Below, piece after piece: positions 7,843 to 15,535 of a DNA stretch of 64,000 nucleotides. Within the stretch, counting starts at the first letter, position 1. Every line of letters starts with the position of its first letter. Both the position numbers and the translations under genes were made by a program. The stretch is from Candidatus Fermentibacter danicus. GTDB taxonomy: Bacteria > Fermentibacterota > Fermentibacteria > Fermentibacterales > Fermentibacteraceae. The stretch covers positions 1 to 64,000 of the forward strand of contig LKHC01000101.1 of NCBI GenBank assembly GCA_001618605.1. The letters are read 5' to 3'. The notes under the pieces were generated by a model. It was not told the origin of the DNA. It did no database searches and worked only from the letters and a program-made list of their open reading frames with translations.

Positions 7843-8916
7843 CTAGCGGTATTCCCTGACTTCCTCGACCCCGTCGAGGACGCGCAGTACACCGCGTACG
7901 AGAGCTTCCAGCTCGGCCTCGCCCGGGAAGGACAGCACCCTCCCCAGGAACGAAAGACCTTCGGTTATACCTTCGACTATCCGGGAATTGTGGGCCATTC
8001 CGCCGGTGACGACGACGCAGTCGACCTCGCCGTGCAGGGCGGCGGCCATGGCGCCGCCCTCCTTCACGAACTGATAGATCATCGACCGTATCGTCAGATC
8101 CGCCGCGGCGTCGCCCTTTGCGGCCCGTTCCGCGGCTTCTCCGACATGGTCGATGCCGAGGTAGGCCATCAGGCCGCCCTCCTTGAGGAACATCCTCTGG
8201 AGCTGCTTCTTCTGGTATTCACCCGAGAAGCAGATGTCCATCAGGCCCGTCACGGGAAGGGAGCCGGCTCTCTGCGAACTGAACGGCCCGCCGTCGTTGG
8301 CGTTGTTCGTGTCGATCATCCTTCCCCTGCGGATCGCATTGACGCTCACCCCGCTGCCGAGATGCAGCACGACCATGTTCAGATCGCGGAGCGGTCTTCC
8401 GAGTTCGAGAGCGGCCTTATAGGCCACCATGCGGATGTTCAGGGCATGGCTGAGGCTCTTCCTCGGCAGGAGTGGATGACCCGAGAGCCGCGCCTCCTCC
8501 GTCATCTCGTCCACCGAGACGGGATCGACGAAGTACGCGGGTATGCCCAGAGGGCCTGCGACAGCCCTGGCCAGGGGTGCGCCGAGGTTGCTGGGGTGGT
8601 CCGCCTGGAGGGTCGAGCCATCCGCTATGTCCTCGAGCAGTCTGTCGTTGACCAGGTATGTGCCGGCCTCCAGAGGCTTGAAAGTGCCTCCGCGACCGAC
8701 GACGGCCGTAAGAGTCGAGAGATCGAAACCCCTCCGGGAGAGCGCGGAAAGCACCAGGTCGCACCTGGGCCGGGTCTGGTTCAGCGTGGGGCCCAGCGCG
8801 GCAAGCTCCTCCGGCAGGTGTCTGACCGATTCCTCGAAGACCGGCTCGGCCTCCCGGTAGACCCCGAACTTCGTGGAGGTTCCGCCTGGATTGAGGGCGA
8901 GAATCAGTCTTTCCAT
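7843..8916 (-). CDS. buk: Butyrate kinase (branched-chain fatty acid kinase)
   Basis: Buk converts acyl-phosphate plus ADP to the free acid and ATP. At 357 residues it has the normal length of this ASKHA-fold family. The N-terminus RLILALNPGGTSTKFGVY is the acetate/butyrate kinase phosphate-binding signature. NMVVLHLGSGVSVNAI is the second, and CVVVTGGMAHNS the adenosine-binding motif. It starts one base after the ptb stop, so the pair is translationally linked. Because iorA and iorB follow, the likely substrates are branched or aromatic acyl-phosphates rather than only butyryl-phosphate (inference). Confidence 0.95.
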   Translation of the reverse strand: MERLILALNPGGTSTKFGVYREAEPVFEESVRHLPEELAALGPTLNQTRPRCDLVLSALSRRGFDLSTLTAVVGRGGTFKPLEAGTYLVNDRLLEDIADGSTLQADHPSNLGAPLARAVAGPLGIPAYFVDPVSVDEMTEEARLSGHPLLPRKSLSHALNIRMVAYKAALELGRPLRDLNMVVLHLGSGVSVNAIRRGRMIDTNNANDGGPFSSQRAGSLPVTGLMDICFSGEYQKKQLQRMFLKEGGLMAYLGIDHVGEAAERAAKGDAAADLTIRSMIYQFVKEGGAMAAALHGEVDCVVVTGGMAHNSRIVEGITEGLSFLGRVLSFPGEAELEALVRGVLRVLDGVEEVREYR

Positions 8917-8917
8917 C

Positions 8918-9808
8918 TCATGCTCCGGTAACTACGCCGAGCGCGAGGGAGTTGAGCTTGGTGCGCGCGGCGTCGGAACGCGACAGCATCACAATGGGAG
9001 CGGTCGCCCCGGCTATCATCCCGCCCACATCGGTGTTGGTCATGTACATGAAGGCCTTGGCGAAGATGTTGCCGCACGAGAGGTCGTGAGTGACCAGGAT
9101 GTTCGCCCTGCCCGCGACCGGACCCGTGATCCTCTTGACAGCCGCGGCCTCCGGATCGATCGCTCCGTCTACGGCGAGCGGTCCCTGCACCTCCACCCCC
9201 TCTATGCCGTCCCGGGCGATCGAGGCGAACAGGCTGGTCTCCGGGAGGTGGGGATCCTCCACCTCCACTGCGGCGAGAAGCGCCGCCCTGGGGGTTTCGC
9301 AACCCAGCCGCATCATGACGGAGGCGGCGTTCTGCACGATCTGCACTATCTGTTCCGCGGTCGGCCTGGGGATCATTCCTCCGTCGGTGACGGCTACGAG
9401 CCTGTCCTGCCGGGGCGCGTGGACTACGGCGATATGGCTGAGAACGCGGCCTGTCCGCAGGCCGACCTCCTTGTCCAGCGCCGCCTTCAGGAAACCGGCC
9501 GTCTTCAGCATTCCCTTCATCAGGATCGTCGCCTCTCCGGAACTCACGCACCGGACGGCCTCGATGGCTGCGGAAGCCTCCGATTCGACGTCCACCATCT
9601 CGATGGAAGGGGGCAGCTTGATCCCCGTCCTGCCAAGGGTTTCAGCGACCAAAGCCTTCGGGGCAAAGACGACCCCGGTGGCTATGTCCTCCTCCGCGGC
9701 CATGACGAGCGCCTCGAGGGACGCCTCGTCGTGCCCCATCGGGACTGCGGCTCTCGCACCGCTTTTCTCGCGGGCGGCCTGTCTTATCTCGGAAAAGTTC
9801 CTGTACAA
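8918..9808 (-). CDS. ptb: Phosphate butyryltransferase
   Basis: Ptb exchanges CoA for phosphate on acyl-CoA, feeding butyrate kinase. With a start at TTG 9808 the protein is 296 residues and begins with YRNFSEIRQAA, as family members do. This TTG is preferred over ATG 9832 because a GGAGGA stands six bases upstream of it, inside the longer reading. Family features include the long PTA/PTB-type central block, SHIAVVHAPRQDRLVAVTDGG (quoted here only in part as AVTDGGM) and the C-terminal ILVTHDLSCGNIFAKAFMYM. It is the first gene of the ptb-buk-iorA-iorB operon. Confidence 0.93.
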   Translation of the reverse strand: MYRNFSEIRQAAREKSGARAAVPMGHDEASLEALVMAAEEDIATGVVFAPKALVAETLGRTGIKLPPSIEMVDVESEASAAIEAVRCVSSGEATILMKGMLKTAGFLKAALDKEVGLRTGRVLSHIAVVHAPRQDRLVAVTDGGMIPRPTAEQIVQIVQNAASVMMRLGCETPRAALLAAVEVEDPHLPETSLFASIARDGIEGVEVQGPLAVDGAIDPEAAAVKRITGPVAGRANILVTHDLSCGNIFAKAFMYMTNTDVGGMIAGATAPIVMLSRSDAARTKLNSLALGVVTGA

Positions 9809-9863
9809 AAGCTTTCCTCCAGGATGACGCACATGGCAAATCCGGATACGGTGTCAAAGCTTT

Positions 9864-9869
9864 ATTATG
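9864..9869 (-). promoter_or_regulatory. Possible -10 box for ptb operon
   Basis: On the minus strand CATAAT (five of six to TATAAT) lies about 56 bases upstream of the TTG start of ptb. No convincing -35 was found, so this is tentative. Confidence 0.3.
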
Positions 9870-9983
9870 GGCACTGAGTGGGAATCGGGCCAGAACCCTG
9901 CATGCTCCGACAACCTTTTCCATGGAAGGATAAGGTGCTGTTTGCGCGTTCGCACGGATGAGGCGGCCGGGTTATCTTCCGGG

Positions 9984-10691
9984 ATGACGAACGGTATGGA
10001 AAACGGCATCCGACCGCTCGCTGCGGCCGACCTCGAAGGCTTCCGCGCCCTGCTCCTCGACTTCGACGGAGTCCTCGCGGACAGCGAACTTCTGTACCAT
10101 GAATCCTGGAACGTCGCCCTGTCGAAATGGGGAGTGCAGATCCCGGAGGAAGAGTATCTCCTTCACTGGACCTCCCTTGGAGAGGGGCTGAAGGGGCATC
10201 TCGCCCGCCATCCCGACCTGGAGGCGCGAGTGGATCCGGTCGAGGCGTCCTCGATCCAGAAGTCCGTCTACGCATCCTTCTGCGGGTCGGGACGGATCGG
10301 GCTGATGGACGGGGCAGCAGGAGTTCTCGACGAGCTTTCGACAGGAGCTTTCGCCGGGCGCTGCGCCATAGCGTCCAACACGGACGAATCCCTGATCCGC
10401 AGCATCATCGCGGCGGCGGGGGCGTCCCCGATACCTGTCGTCGGAGGCGCAGGCCTGCCGAAGAAGCCGATGCCCGACATCTTCCTCCGGGCTGCTTCGC
10501 TTCTGGGATCCGGGCCGGATGAAACACTGGTCTTCGAGGACGCCTGGAAGGGCCTGGAGGCGGCAACGAGAGGCGGGTTCCGATCGGTTCTGGTCAGGAG
10601 CCGCCTGAACAGGGACTTCGACCTCACGGCCGGATACGCGCTGGAAGGGATCGGCGCCCTGCTCCCCATGCTGCGCGAGCTGCGCCGCTGA
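9984..10691 (+). CDS. HAD-superfamily sugar-phosphatase-like hydrolase
   Basis: About 235 residues. Motif I is LLLDFDGVLADSE, which carries the nucleophile Asp and the acid/base Asp. A helical cap domain of the beta-phosphoglucomutase type follows at about 35-100. Motif II is in CAIASNT, the lysine of motif III in LPKKPMPDIF, and motif IV in VFEDAWKGLEAA. This pattern fits subfamily IA phosphatases/phosphoglycomutases acting on small phosphorylated metabolites; the substrate cannot be named. The start is uncertain: ATG 9984 and ATG 9996 are both possible and neither has a strong Shine-Dalgarno. It is divergent from ptb. Confidence 0.85.
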   Translation: MTNGMENGIRPLAAADLEGFRALLLDFDGVLADSELLYHESWNVALSKWGVQIPEEEYLLHWTSLGEGLKGHLARHPDLEARVDPVEASSIQKSVYASFCGSGRIGLMDGAAGVLDELSTGAFAGRCAIASNTDESLIRSIIAAAGASPIPVVGGAGLPKKPMPDIFLRAASLLGSGPDETLVFEDAWKGLEAATRGGFRSVLVRSRLNRDFDLTAGYALEGIGALLPMLRELRR

Positions 10692-10747
10692 CGCTCGGTC
10701 CGGTGCGGCTTGCGCCGCTGAGCCCGCTTTCGTGATAATGGAGGATC

Positions 10748-11263
10748 ATGGGAGGAACGATGCAGAGGATCCTGGACTATGTGACGGTCGCCGCAGTCAT
10801 CGCGGTGATGATGCTTCTCTTCCGGCTCTCCAGATTCCTGCTCTCGAGGATTCTGCGCCTCCGGGAGCGCAGAGGCGGACCGGTCGACTGCAACGACGCC
10901 ATCAGGATGGGATTCCGATTCCTCCTGGCGGGCATGCTGTTCCTGCCCCTGGCGACGGCTCTGGCTGCACGGGCGGACAACAGGTTCCTGATCGGAGGAA
11001 CCGTCCTCCACCTCTCGCTCGTCGCCGTGTCCATCGTACTGTTCAGCTTCGCGGAGGATCTCTTCGCCGGCATGAAGAAGATGCCCCCGACCCGTGCGGT
11101 GTCCACGGGTGAGCATTTCCGCAGTGCAGGGCCGCTTCTGATCATCTTCTGGCTTCTCGGGTCCCTTTTCCTCAGCCCGATCTTCTACTCCGCCCTCACA
11201 TTGGTGCTGGGCGTCTTCTACCTCTTCGCCCTGGCCGCCAGGCCCGGAACGGCCCAGGGGTGA
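10748..11263 (+). CDS. Small integral membrane protein, unknown function
   Basis: A 171-residue protein with four likely membrane helices: near residues 12-32, 58-76, 83-100 and 132-165 (the last may be two). Basic stretches after the first helix (ILRLRERRG) suggest a cytoplasmic loop. No family was recognised. Two ATGs are possible, at 10748 and 10760; the second has GGGAGGA three bases upstream. Its stop overlaps the GTG start of the formyltransferase gene, so it is likely co-transcribed with the formyltransferase and deacetylase genes and could share their envelope-glycan role (inference). Confidence 0.7.
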   Translation: MGGTMQRILDYVTVAAVIAVMMLLFRLSRFLLSRILRLRERRGGPVDCNDAIRMGFRFLLAGMLFLPLATALAARADNRFLIGGTVLHLSLVAVSIVLFSFAEDLFAGMKKMPPTRAVSTGEHFRSAGPLLIIFWLLGSLFLSPIFYSALTLVLGVFYLFALAARPGTAQG

Positions 11264-12072
11264 CCGCGGAGCCGACACACCCCGAAAGGGCTCTCCGCGT
11301 CGTCCTTCTTTGTGACGACGAACCCTTCGAGATTCCCCCGGCGGTCGAGAGAATAATCAGGGCCCTCCCGGGATGGGCGTTTACGGTCGTTTCCCTGCCG
11401 GGGCACGCCTCCTTCAAGGAGACGAAGGTAAACCTCCGCAGGTATCTCGGACTTTACGGCCCCTTCGGCTTCGCGGTGCGCGCGTTTCAGATGCTTGCAC
11501 TCAAGGCGACCGCAAGGCTCGGGCTTCCAGCCGGACGGCCGCACTCCCTGCGGCAGGCCGCCTCGAGATCGGGCGCAGGATTCGCATCGCTCGACAGAAT
11601 CAACTCACCCGCCGGCCGGGCATTCCTCGAGAACCTCGCCCCCGACGTGATAGTGTCGATAGCCTGCCCTCAGATACTCCGCAGGAAGGTACTGGCGATA
11701 CCCCGGATCTGCGCGCTCAACCTCCATTCAGCCCTCCTTCCGGACAACAGGGGCATGCTGCCTACCTTCTGGTCCCTGGCAGCCGATCCACCCAGGGCAG
11801 GAGTCACCCTCCACCTCATGACTCCCGAGCTGGACGGCGGAGAGATCCTTCTCCAGAGGGAGATCCCGGTGTCGCGTGAGGAGGTGTCGCTCCACGACCT
11901 CATCCACCAGGCCAAGCGTAAGGGAGCCGATCTCGTTGTCGAAGGTCTCCGGATCGTTGCGGAAGGCGGTTTCAGAACGCTTCCCAACCCCCCGGACAGC
12001 GGGAGCAGGAACGGTTTCCCGACTCGAAGGGACGTAATTGCCTTCAGGAGAAAGGGAGGCCGGATCTGGTGA
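11260..12072 (+). CDS. Formyltransferase-fold enzyme (methionyl-tRNA/sugar formyltransferase-like)
   Basis: A 270-residue protein with the formyltransferase catalytic triad: Asn154 and His156 in CALNLHSALLPDNRGM, and Asp192 in ELDGGEILLQ. The PDNRG segment is the folate-binding loop type. Its N-terminal 120 residues are less conserved. It is not a normal Fmt, because the C-terminal tRNA-binding domain is missing and the genes around it concern glycans. A 10-formyl-THF-dependent formyltransferase acting on an amino sugar is a reasonable guess. The start is GTG 11260, overlapping the preceding stop. Its own stop overlaps the deacetylase start (GTGA). Confidence 0.78.
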   Translation: MTAEPTHPERALRVVLLCDDEPFEIPPAVERIIRALPGWAFTVVSLPGHASFKETKVNLRRYLGLYGPFGFAVRAFQMLALKATARLGLPAGRPHSLRQAASRSGAGFASLDRINSPAGRAFLENLAPDVIVSIACPQILRRKVLAIPRICALNLHSALLPDNRGMLPTFWSLAADPPRAGVTLHLMTPELDGGEILLQREIPVSREEVSLHDLIHQAKRKGADLVVEGLRIVAEGGFRTLPNPPDSGSRNGFPTRRDVIAFRRKGGRIW

Positions 12073-12980
12073 CAATGAACAGTCATCCCGGCAACGGGCG
12101 CCTTAACGATCGGAACGGTCTCATGGGGTTGAGCTTCGACGTCGAAGAGTGGTTCCAGACCGCTGCGGTGACGGCCGTGTCCGCCCCGGGAGCCTTCGAT
12201 GAGAAGCGCAGGCGCTCCCCGTTTCTGGTGGATGCGCTCGTCCGGTTCCTGGACGAGCGCGGGGCCCGCGCCACCTTCTTCGTTCTGGGCGACCTCCTCC
12301 GGGTCGAGCCGGGAATAGCGGACTCGATTCTCGAGTCGGGCCACGAGCTTGCCTGCCACGGCTGGGGACACCGGAGCCTGAAGGAGATGGACAGGAAGTC
12401 CTTCAGGGAGGACATCGAAAAGTGCCTCTCCCTCTGGGATTCGCTGTCTCTTCCCCGGCCTTCGGGCTACAGGGCTCCCAGCTTCAGCGTGACGGAAGGG
12501 AACTCGGCCTGGGTTGCGGAAGAGCTTTCCTCCGCCGGATTCGTTTACGACAGCAGCGTCTTTCCCGTCGTATTGATGCGGTATGGCATCGACAACTCGC
12601 CGATTTCGCCATACGAACTCGGCGACGGCGGAAGGACGGTAATCGAGCTGCCCCTCGCGGTCTCCCCCTTCATGGGTTTGCGGGTCCCTGTCGCGGGAGG
12701 CGCCTGGATGCGCTTCACGCCGCTGCATCTCCATTCGTGGCTGCTGCGGAGAACCGTTCGCGGTGGCCTCGTCCCCGTCATCTACAGCCATCCCTGGGAG
12801 TATGACGAACCTTTCGACGGCACGAGCGGGTTCAGCCCGGTCGTCCGGCTGAGACAGGGACGCGGATCGGGCAAAAGGATGTGGAAGGCTCTCGGACGCC
12901 TTCTGGACAGGTTCGAATCTCTTCCGCTGATGGAAATCGCCTCGGCTTACCCGGAAAGGCCGGAACCCCGTAAAAGATGA
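12069..12980 (+). CDS. Polysaccharide deacetylase (NodB homology domain)
   Basis: A 303-residue carbohydrate esterase family 4 enzyme. LSFDVEEWFQTAA resembles the start of the deacetylases found in exopolysaccharide loci. The metal-binding histidines are in CHGWGHRSL (H-x4-H), and GYRAPSFSV is the conserved arginine-proline motif. The C-terminal VIYSHPWEYD supplies the last catalytic histidine. It removes N-acetyl groups from an amino sugar polymer. No signal peptide is visible, so it may act in the cytoplasm on a lipid-linked intermediate (inference). It starts at GTG 12069; ATG 12075 is an alternative. Pairing with the formyltransferase suggests deacetylation followed by formylation of one sugar. 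Confidence 0.87.
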   Translation: MTMNSHPGNGRLNDRNGLMGLSFDVEEWFQTAAVTAVSAPGAFDEKRRRSPFLVDALVRFLDERGARATFFVLGDLLRVEPGIADSILESGHELACHGWGHRSLKEMDRKSFREDIEKCLSLWDSLSLPRPSGYRAPSFSVTEGNSAWVAEELSSAGFVYDSSVFPVVLMRYGIDNSPISPYELGDGGRTVIELPLAVSPFMGLRVPVAGGAWMRFTPLHLHSWLLRRTVRGGLVPVIYSHPWEYDEPFDGTSGFSPVVRLRQGRGSGKRMWKALGRLLDRFESLPLMEIASAYPERPEPRKR

Positions 12981-13004
12981 CCGCCGGACCAGGAGGTCCG
13001 GCGG
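12981..13004 (-). terminator. Terminator for the ferredoxin gene
   Basis: A ten-base perfect stem (CCGCCGGACC / GGTCCGGCGG) with a four-base loop lies directly after the deacetylase stop. On the minus strand it is followed by TCATCTTTT, so it mainly serves the ferredoxin gene. It may also stop plus-strand transcripts. Confidence 0.75.
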
Positions 13005-13037
13005 CGACTGGTTCCGAAGGACCGCGTGGAGGCAGGC

Positions 13038-13205
13038 CTATGGGGCCTCTATCGCCTCCACGGGGCAGACGGATGCGCATGACCCGCAGTCGATGCATTT
13101 GCTGTCATCGATCTTGTAGGGCTTGCCCTCGCTGATTGCCTCCACGGGGCACTCGTCCTTGCAGGTTCCGCAGGTGATGCACTTGCTGGTGATCTTGTAA
13201 GCCAC
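13038..13205 (-). CDS. 2[4Fe-4S] ferredoxin
   Basis: A 55-residue bacterial-type ferredoxin with two complete cluster motifs, CITCGTCKDECP and CIDCGSCASVCP, each followed by VEAI. It is a low-potential electron carrier, a fitting partner for IorAB and AOR in this window. The start is GTG 13205, giving VAYKITSKC, with AAGGGAG six bases upstream; longer readings upstream run into the promoter. A near-consensus promoter precedes it and a terminator follows, so it is a monocistronic and probably highly expressed gene. Confidence 0.95.
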   Translation of the reverse strand: MAYKITSKCITCGTCKDECPVEAISEGKPYKIDDSKCIDCGSCASVCPVEAIEAP

Positions 13206-13230
13206 TACGACTCCCTTCGAGTTGTCCGGC

Positions 13231-13259
13231 ACTATACGGCGGGTTCCTAAGCCCGTCAA
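13231..13259 (-). promoter_or_regulatory. Sigma-70-type promoter of the ferredoxin gene
   Basis: On the minus strand TTGACG (13259-13254) and TATAGT (13236-13231) are separated by exactly 17 bases. The -10 box ends 25 bases before the GTG start. Confidence 0.8.
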
Positions 13260-13325
13260 CGCCGCCGTGTACCCGGCGTTTTCCCGGAAGACGGATTTTT
13301 GCATGGTATAATCAAGGAGGAAGCG

Positions 13326-13643
13326 TTGAAGGAATACCTGGCCGAAACCTGCTTCGAGAAAGGCTGGGAGAGCGTAGACAGAAACTTCAGGAAGCTCTCC
13401 CAAGCTGCCGGATTCGACGGCTCGGCCGCGGACGCCGGGATCGAGAGCGACATGGAGCAGGCGACGACGGTCGAGATATCGCAGGCGCTGGACCGCCTGT
13501 CGTCGCAGGTCGGTCTCTTCGCCGACCTCTGGCTGCATTTCCATATGAGATTCGAAGCCCTTGTACACGAGTACGGCCTGGAGATCGACACCGCGCAGTC
13601 CGGCAGGCACGGCGGGCCGGACGGAGGCCCGAAGCAGGGCTAG
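13326..13643 (+). CDS. Small helical protein, unknown function
   Basis: A 105-residue, mostly helical protein with no recognised family. TTG 13326 is chosen as the start because AAGGAGG stands five bases upstream; it gives MKEYLAETCFEKGWESVD. A heptad-like segment runs at about 50-85 with FADLWLHFHMRFEAL, and the tail is Gly-rich (GRHGGPDGGPKQG). TATAAT at 13307-13312 may be its -10, but the transcript would then begin almost at the Shine-Dalgarno site. It converges on the next gene with a few bases of overlap, and the two proteins resemble each other over most of their length (see findings). Confidence 0.6.
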   Translation: MKEYLAETCFEKGWESVDRNFRKLSQAAGFDGSAADAGIESDMEQATTVEISQALDRLSSQVGLFADLWLHFHMRFEALVHEYGLEIDTAQSGRHGGPDGGPKQG

Positions 13644-13942
13644 GACCTGTTCAGCTTCTCCTCCAGAGCCTTTCTCTTCCTCTCGAAATCGACCCATCGC
13701 TCCGCGAAAGCATCCACGGTCCGCTGCAGATCGACGAGATTCTTTTCGAGGCTGCGCCTCGTCTCCTCTCCCCGGCCGTCGTGCCTGGACATCTCCAGAT
13801 CGAGCCTCATCCGGGTCATCCTCTCGTTTATCTCCTCCCAGGCCATTCTGAAGAGGTAGTCGGGAGGAGAGGAGTGATCCTGTACATGATGAGGAGGAGT
13901 CTCCCCCGTCGAGGATTCCCTGGAGGAGTCTCCGTCAGCCAC
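13640..13942 (-). CDS. Small coiled-coil protein, unknown function
   Basis: About 100 residues, beginning at GTG 13942, eight bases inside the end of parB and so likely translated with it. After a Ser/Thr/Pro-rich start it is charged and helical: YLFRMAWEEINERMTRMR, then SLEKNLVDLQRTVDAFAERW, then ERKRKALEEKL. No known domain was recognised. Its position after parAB could mean a chromosome-segregation or cell-division accessory role, but that is only context. It shares a pattern with the convergent neighbour at 13326-13643. Confidence 0.6.
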   Translation of the reverse strand: MADGDSSRESSTGETPPHHVQDHSSPPDYLFRMAWEEINERMTRMRLDLEMSRHDGRGEETRRSLEKNLVDLQRTVDAFAERWVDFERKRKALEEKLNRS

Positions 13943-14780
13943 CCATCATCTCCAGTATCCTCTGAAGGTCGTTCAGGGACGAGTATTCGACGACGATGCT
14001 GCCGCGGCCGCCGCGATCCCTTATCCTCACCCTGGTTGAGAATCTCCTGGTGAGCCTCTCCTGGAGATCATGCACTTCGGCGGTCTGGGCCGCGGTGTTC
14101 TTCCTGACGCGCGGACGCGAGGCCCTGCGGACGTATTCCTCGAGCTGCCTCACCGACATGTCGTTCGACACCGCGAGTTCGGCTGCGGCCTCGATCGCCT
14201 TTGCATCGCGAAGGGCGAGGAGCGCCCTGCCGTGACCCATAGAGAGCCTTCCGTCCGAAAGCATTGCCCTGGCCCCTTCGGGAAGCTCCAGAAGTCTCAT
14301 CAGGTTCGAAACCGTAGATCTGTCCAGGCCGGTCTGGCGCCCCATTTCCTCCTGTGTGAGATTGAAGAGGGAGGAGAGTCTGCCGAACGCCTCGGCCTTC
14401 TCCAGCGGACCGAGGTCGCGCCTCTGGATGTTCTCCACCAGCGCCCAGGCGAGCATCTGGGCGTCCGTGGCCTCGCGTAAGACCGCCGGAACCTCCTCGA
14501 GACCGGCCATCCTGGCCGCCCGGAGCCTGCGCTCGCCCGCTATGACCTGATACCTGAGATTCTGCCTCCTCAGCACGAGAGGCTGAAGAATCCCCTGTTC
14601 ACGGATCGAATCCGACAACGACCGCAACTCGTCCTCGTCCCACTCCTGCCTCGGCTGATGCGGGTTGGGCTCGATCCGGTCAACGCGGATCATGCTGATC
14701 TGCCCCTGTGACGATTCGCTCATCGCGGGAAGGAGGGCTTCGAGGCCCCTTCCCAGAACCTTCTTCTTGGGCTGGGTCAT
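13935..14780 (-). CDS. parB: Chromosome partitioning protein ParB (CTP-dependent clamp)
   Basis: A 281-residue ParB/Spo0J/Noc protein. The N-terminus KKKVLGRGLEALLP is the usual ParA-stimulating motif. The CTP-binding domain has IEPNPHQPRQ and the GERRLRAARMAGL box. The helix-turn-helix region covers LTQEEMGRQTGLDRSTVSN and reads parS. The C-terminal dimerisation domain ends in SSLNDLQRILEMMGG. It loads as a clamp at parS; two matching sites lie 1.4 and 2.6 kb upstream. The start is ATG 14780, overlapping the parA stop (ATGA). An open reading continuing into parA is only an accident of frame. Confidence 0.96.
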   Translation of the reverse strand: MTQPKKKVLGRGLEALLPAMSESSQGQISMIRVDRIEPNPHQPRQEWDEDELRSLSDSIREQGILQPLVLRRQNLRYQVIAGERRLRAARMAGLEEVPAVLREATDAQMLAWALVENIQRRDLGPLEKAEAFGRLSSLFNLTQEEMGRQTGLDRSTVSNLMRLLELPEGARAMLSDGRLSMGHGRALLALRDAKAIEAAAELAVSNDMSVRQLEEYVRRASRPRVRKNTAAQTAEVHDLQERLTRRFSTRVRIRDRGGRGSIVVEYSSLNDLQRILEMMGG

Positions 14781-15535
14781 CTGGAGATCAACTCCTCGGC
14801 GAGCTGCAGGTAGCTCCTGGCTCCCTGTGATTCCACGTCGTAGTGGAGCACCGGCTTTCCGAAGCTCGGAGCCTCGCTCAGCCTGACGTTCCGCGGTATT
14901 CTCGTATTGAGGAGGATTTCGCTGAGATGGTTCTCGGCATCCGCTTCGACTTCCCGGCTCAGCTTCAGCCTCCTGTCGTACATCGTCAGGAGGACGCCCT
15001 CCATTTCGAGGTCCGGATTCCAGAGCTGCCTGACCTTGCGGATTGTGTCCAGCAGGTGCGACAGTCCTTCGAGCGCGTAGTATTCGCTCTGGAGGGGCAG
15101 GAGAATCGAATCGGCCGCCACGAGGGCGTTCAGAGTCAGCAGCCCGAGAGACGGCGGGCAGTCGATAAGGACGAAATGGAACCTCTCGACCTCGGGGACT
15201 CTGAGCTTGTCGCGCAGGAAGAATTCGCGATTGTTCTGCTGCGCCAGTTCGATCTCGAGACCGGCGAGATCCCTGGAACCGGGAATCGCCCACACGCCGT
15301 CGTATCCGGTTTCCACCATCGAGCCTTCCAGGTCGGTTGCGCCCGTGAGAAGGCTGTAGGCGTTCCCGGTCGAAGGGATCTCCATGCCCATGCCGCTCGT
15401 GGCGTTGGACTGGGGATCGAGATCGATGACCAGGACATCCCTGTCGTAAGCGGCAAGGCTGGCCGCGAGATTGATGACGGTAGTGGTCTTGCCCACACCG
15501 CCCTTCTGATTCGATACGGAGATGATCCTGCTCAT
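14777..15535 (-). CDS. parA: Chromosome partitioning ATPase ParA (Soj)
   Basis: A 252-residue deviant Walker-type ATPase. It begins RIISVSNQKGGVGKTTTVIN, with the signature lysine of the KGGVGKTT motif. VLVIDLDPQSNATSG is the A' region and FVLIDCPPSLGLLTLNAL the Walker B region. It forms DNA-bound ATP dimers and moves ParB-parS complexes apart. The start overlaps the stop of rsmG by four bases and the stop overlaps the start of parB. The rsmG-parA-parB order is the standard origin-proximal arrangement. Confidence 0.97.
   Translation of the reverse strand: MSRIISVSNQKGGVGKTTTVINLAASLAAYDRDVLVIDLDPQSNATSGMGMEIPSTGNAYSLLTGATDLEGSMVETGYDGVWAIPGSRDLAGLEIELAQQNNREFFLRDKLRVPEVERFHFVLIDCPPSLGLLTLNALVAADSILLPLQSEYYALEGLSHLLDTIRKVRQLWNPDLEMEGVLLTMYDRRLKLSREVEADAENHLSEILLNTRIPRNVRLSEAPSFGKPVLHYDVESQGARSYLQLAEELISR

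Noticed and set aside
12895-12925. GGTTCGAATC, resembling the T-loop of a tRNA
   Set aside because: It is inside the deacetylase coding region and no matching acceptor, D or anticodon stems are present.
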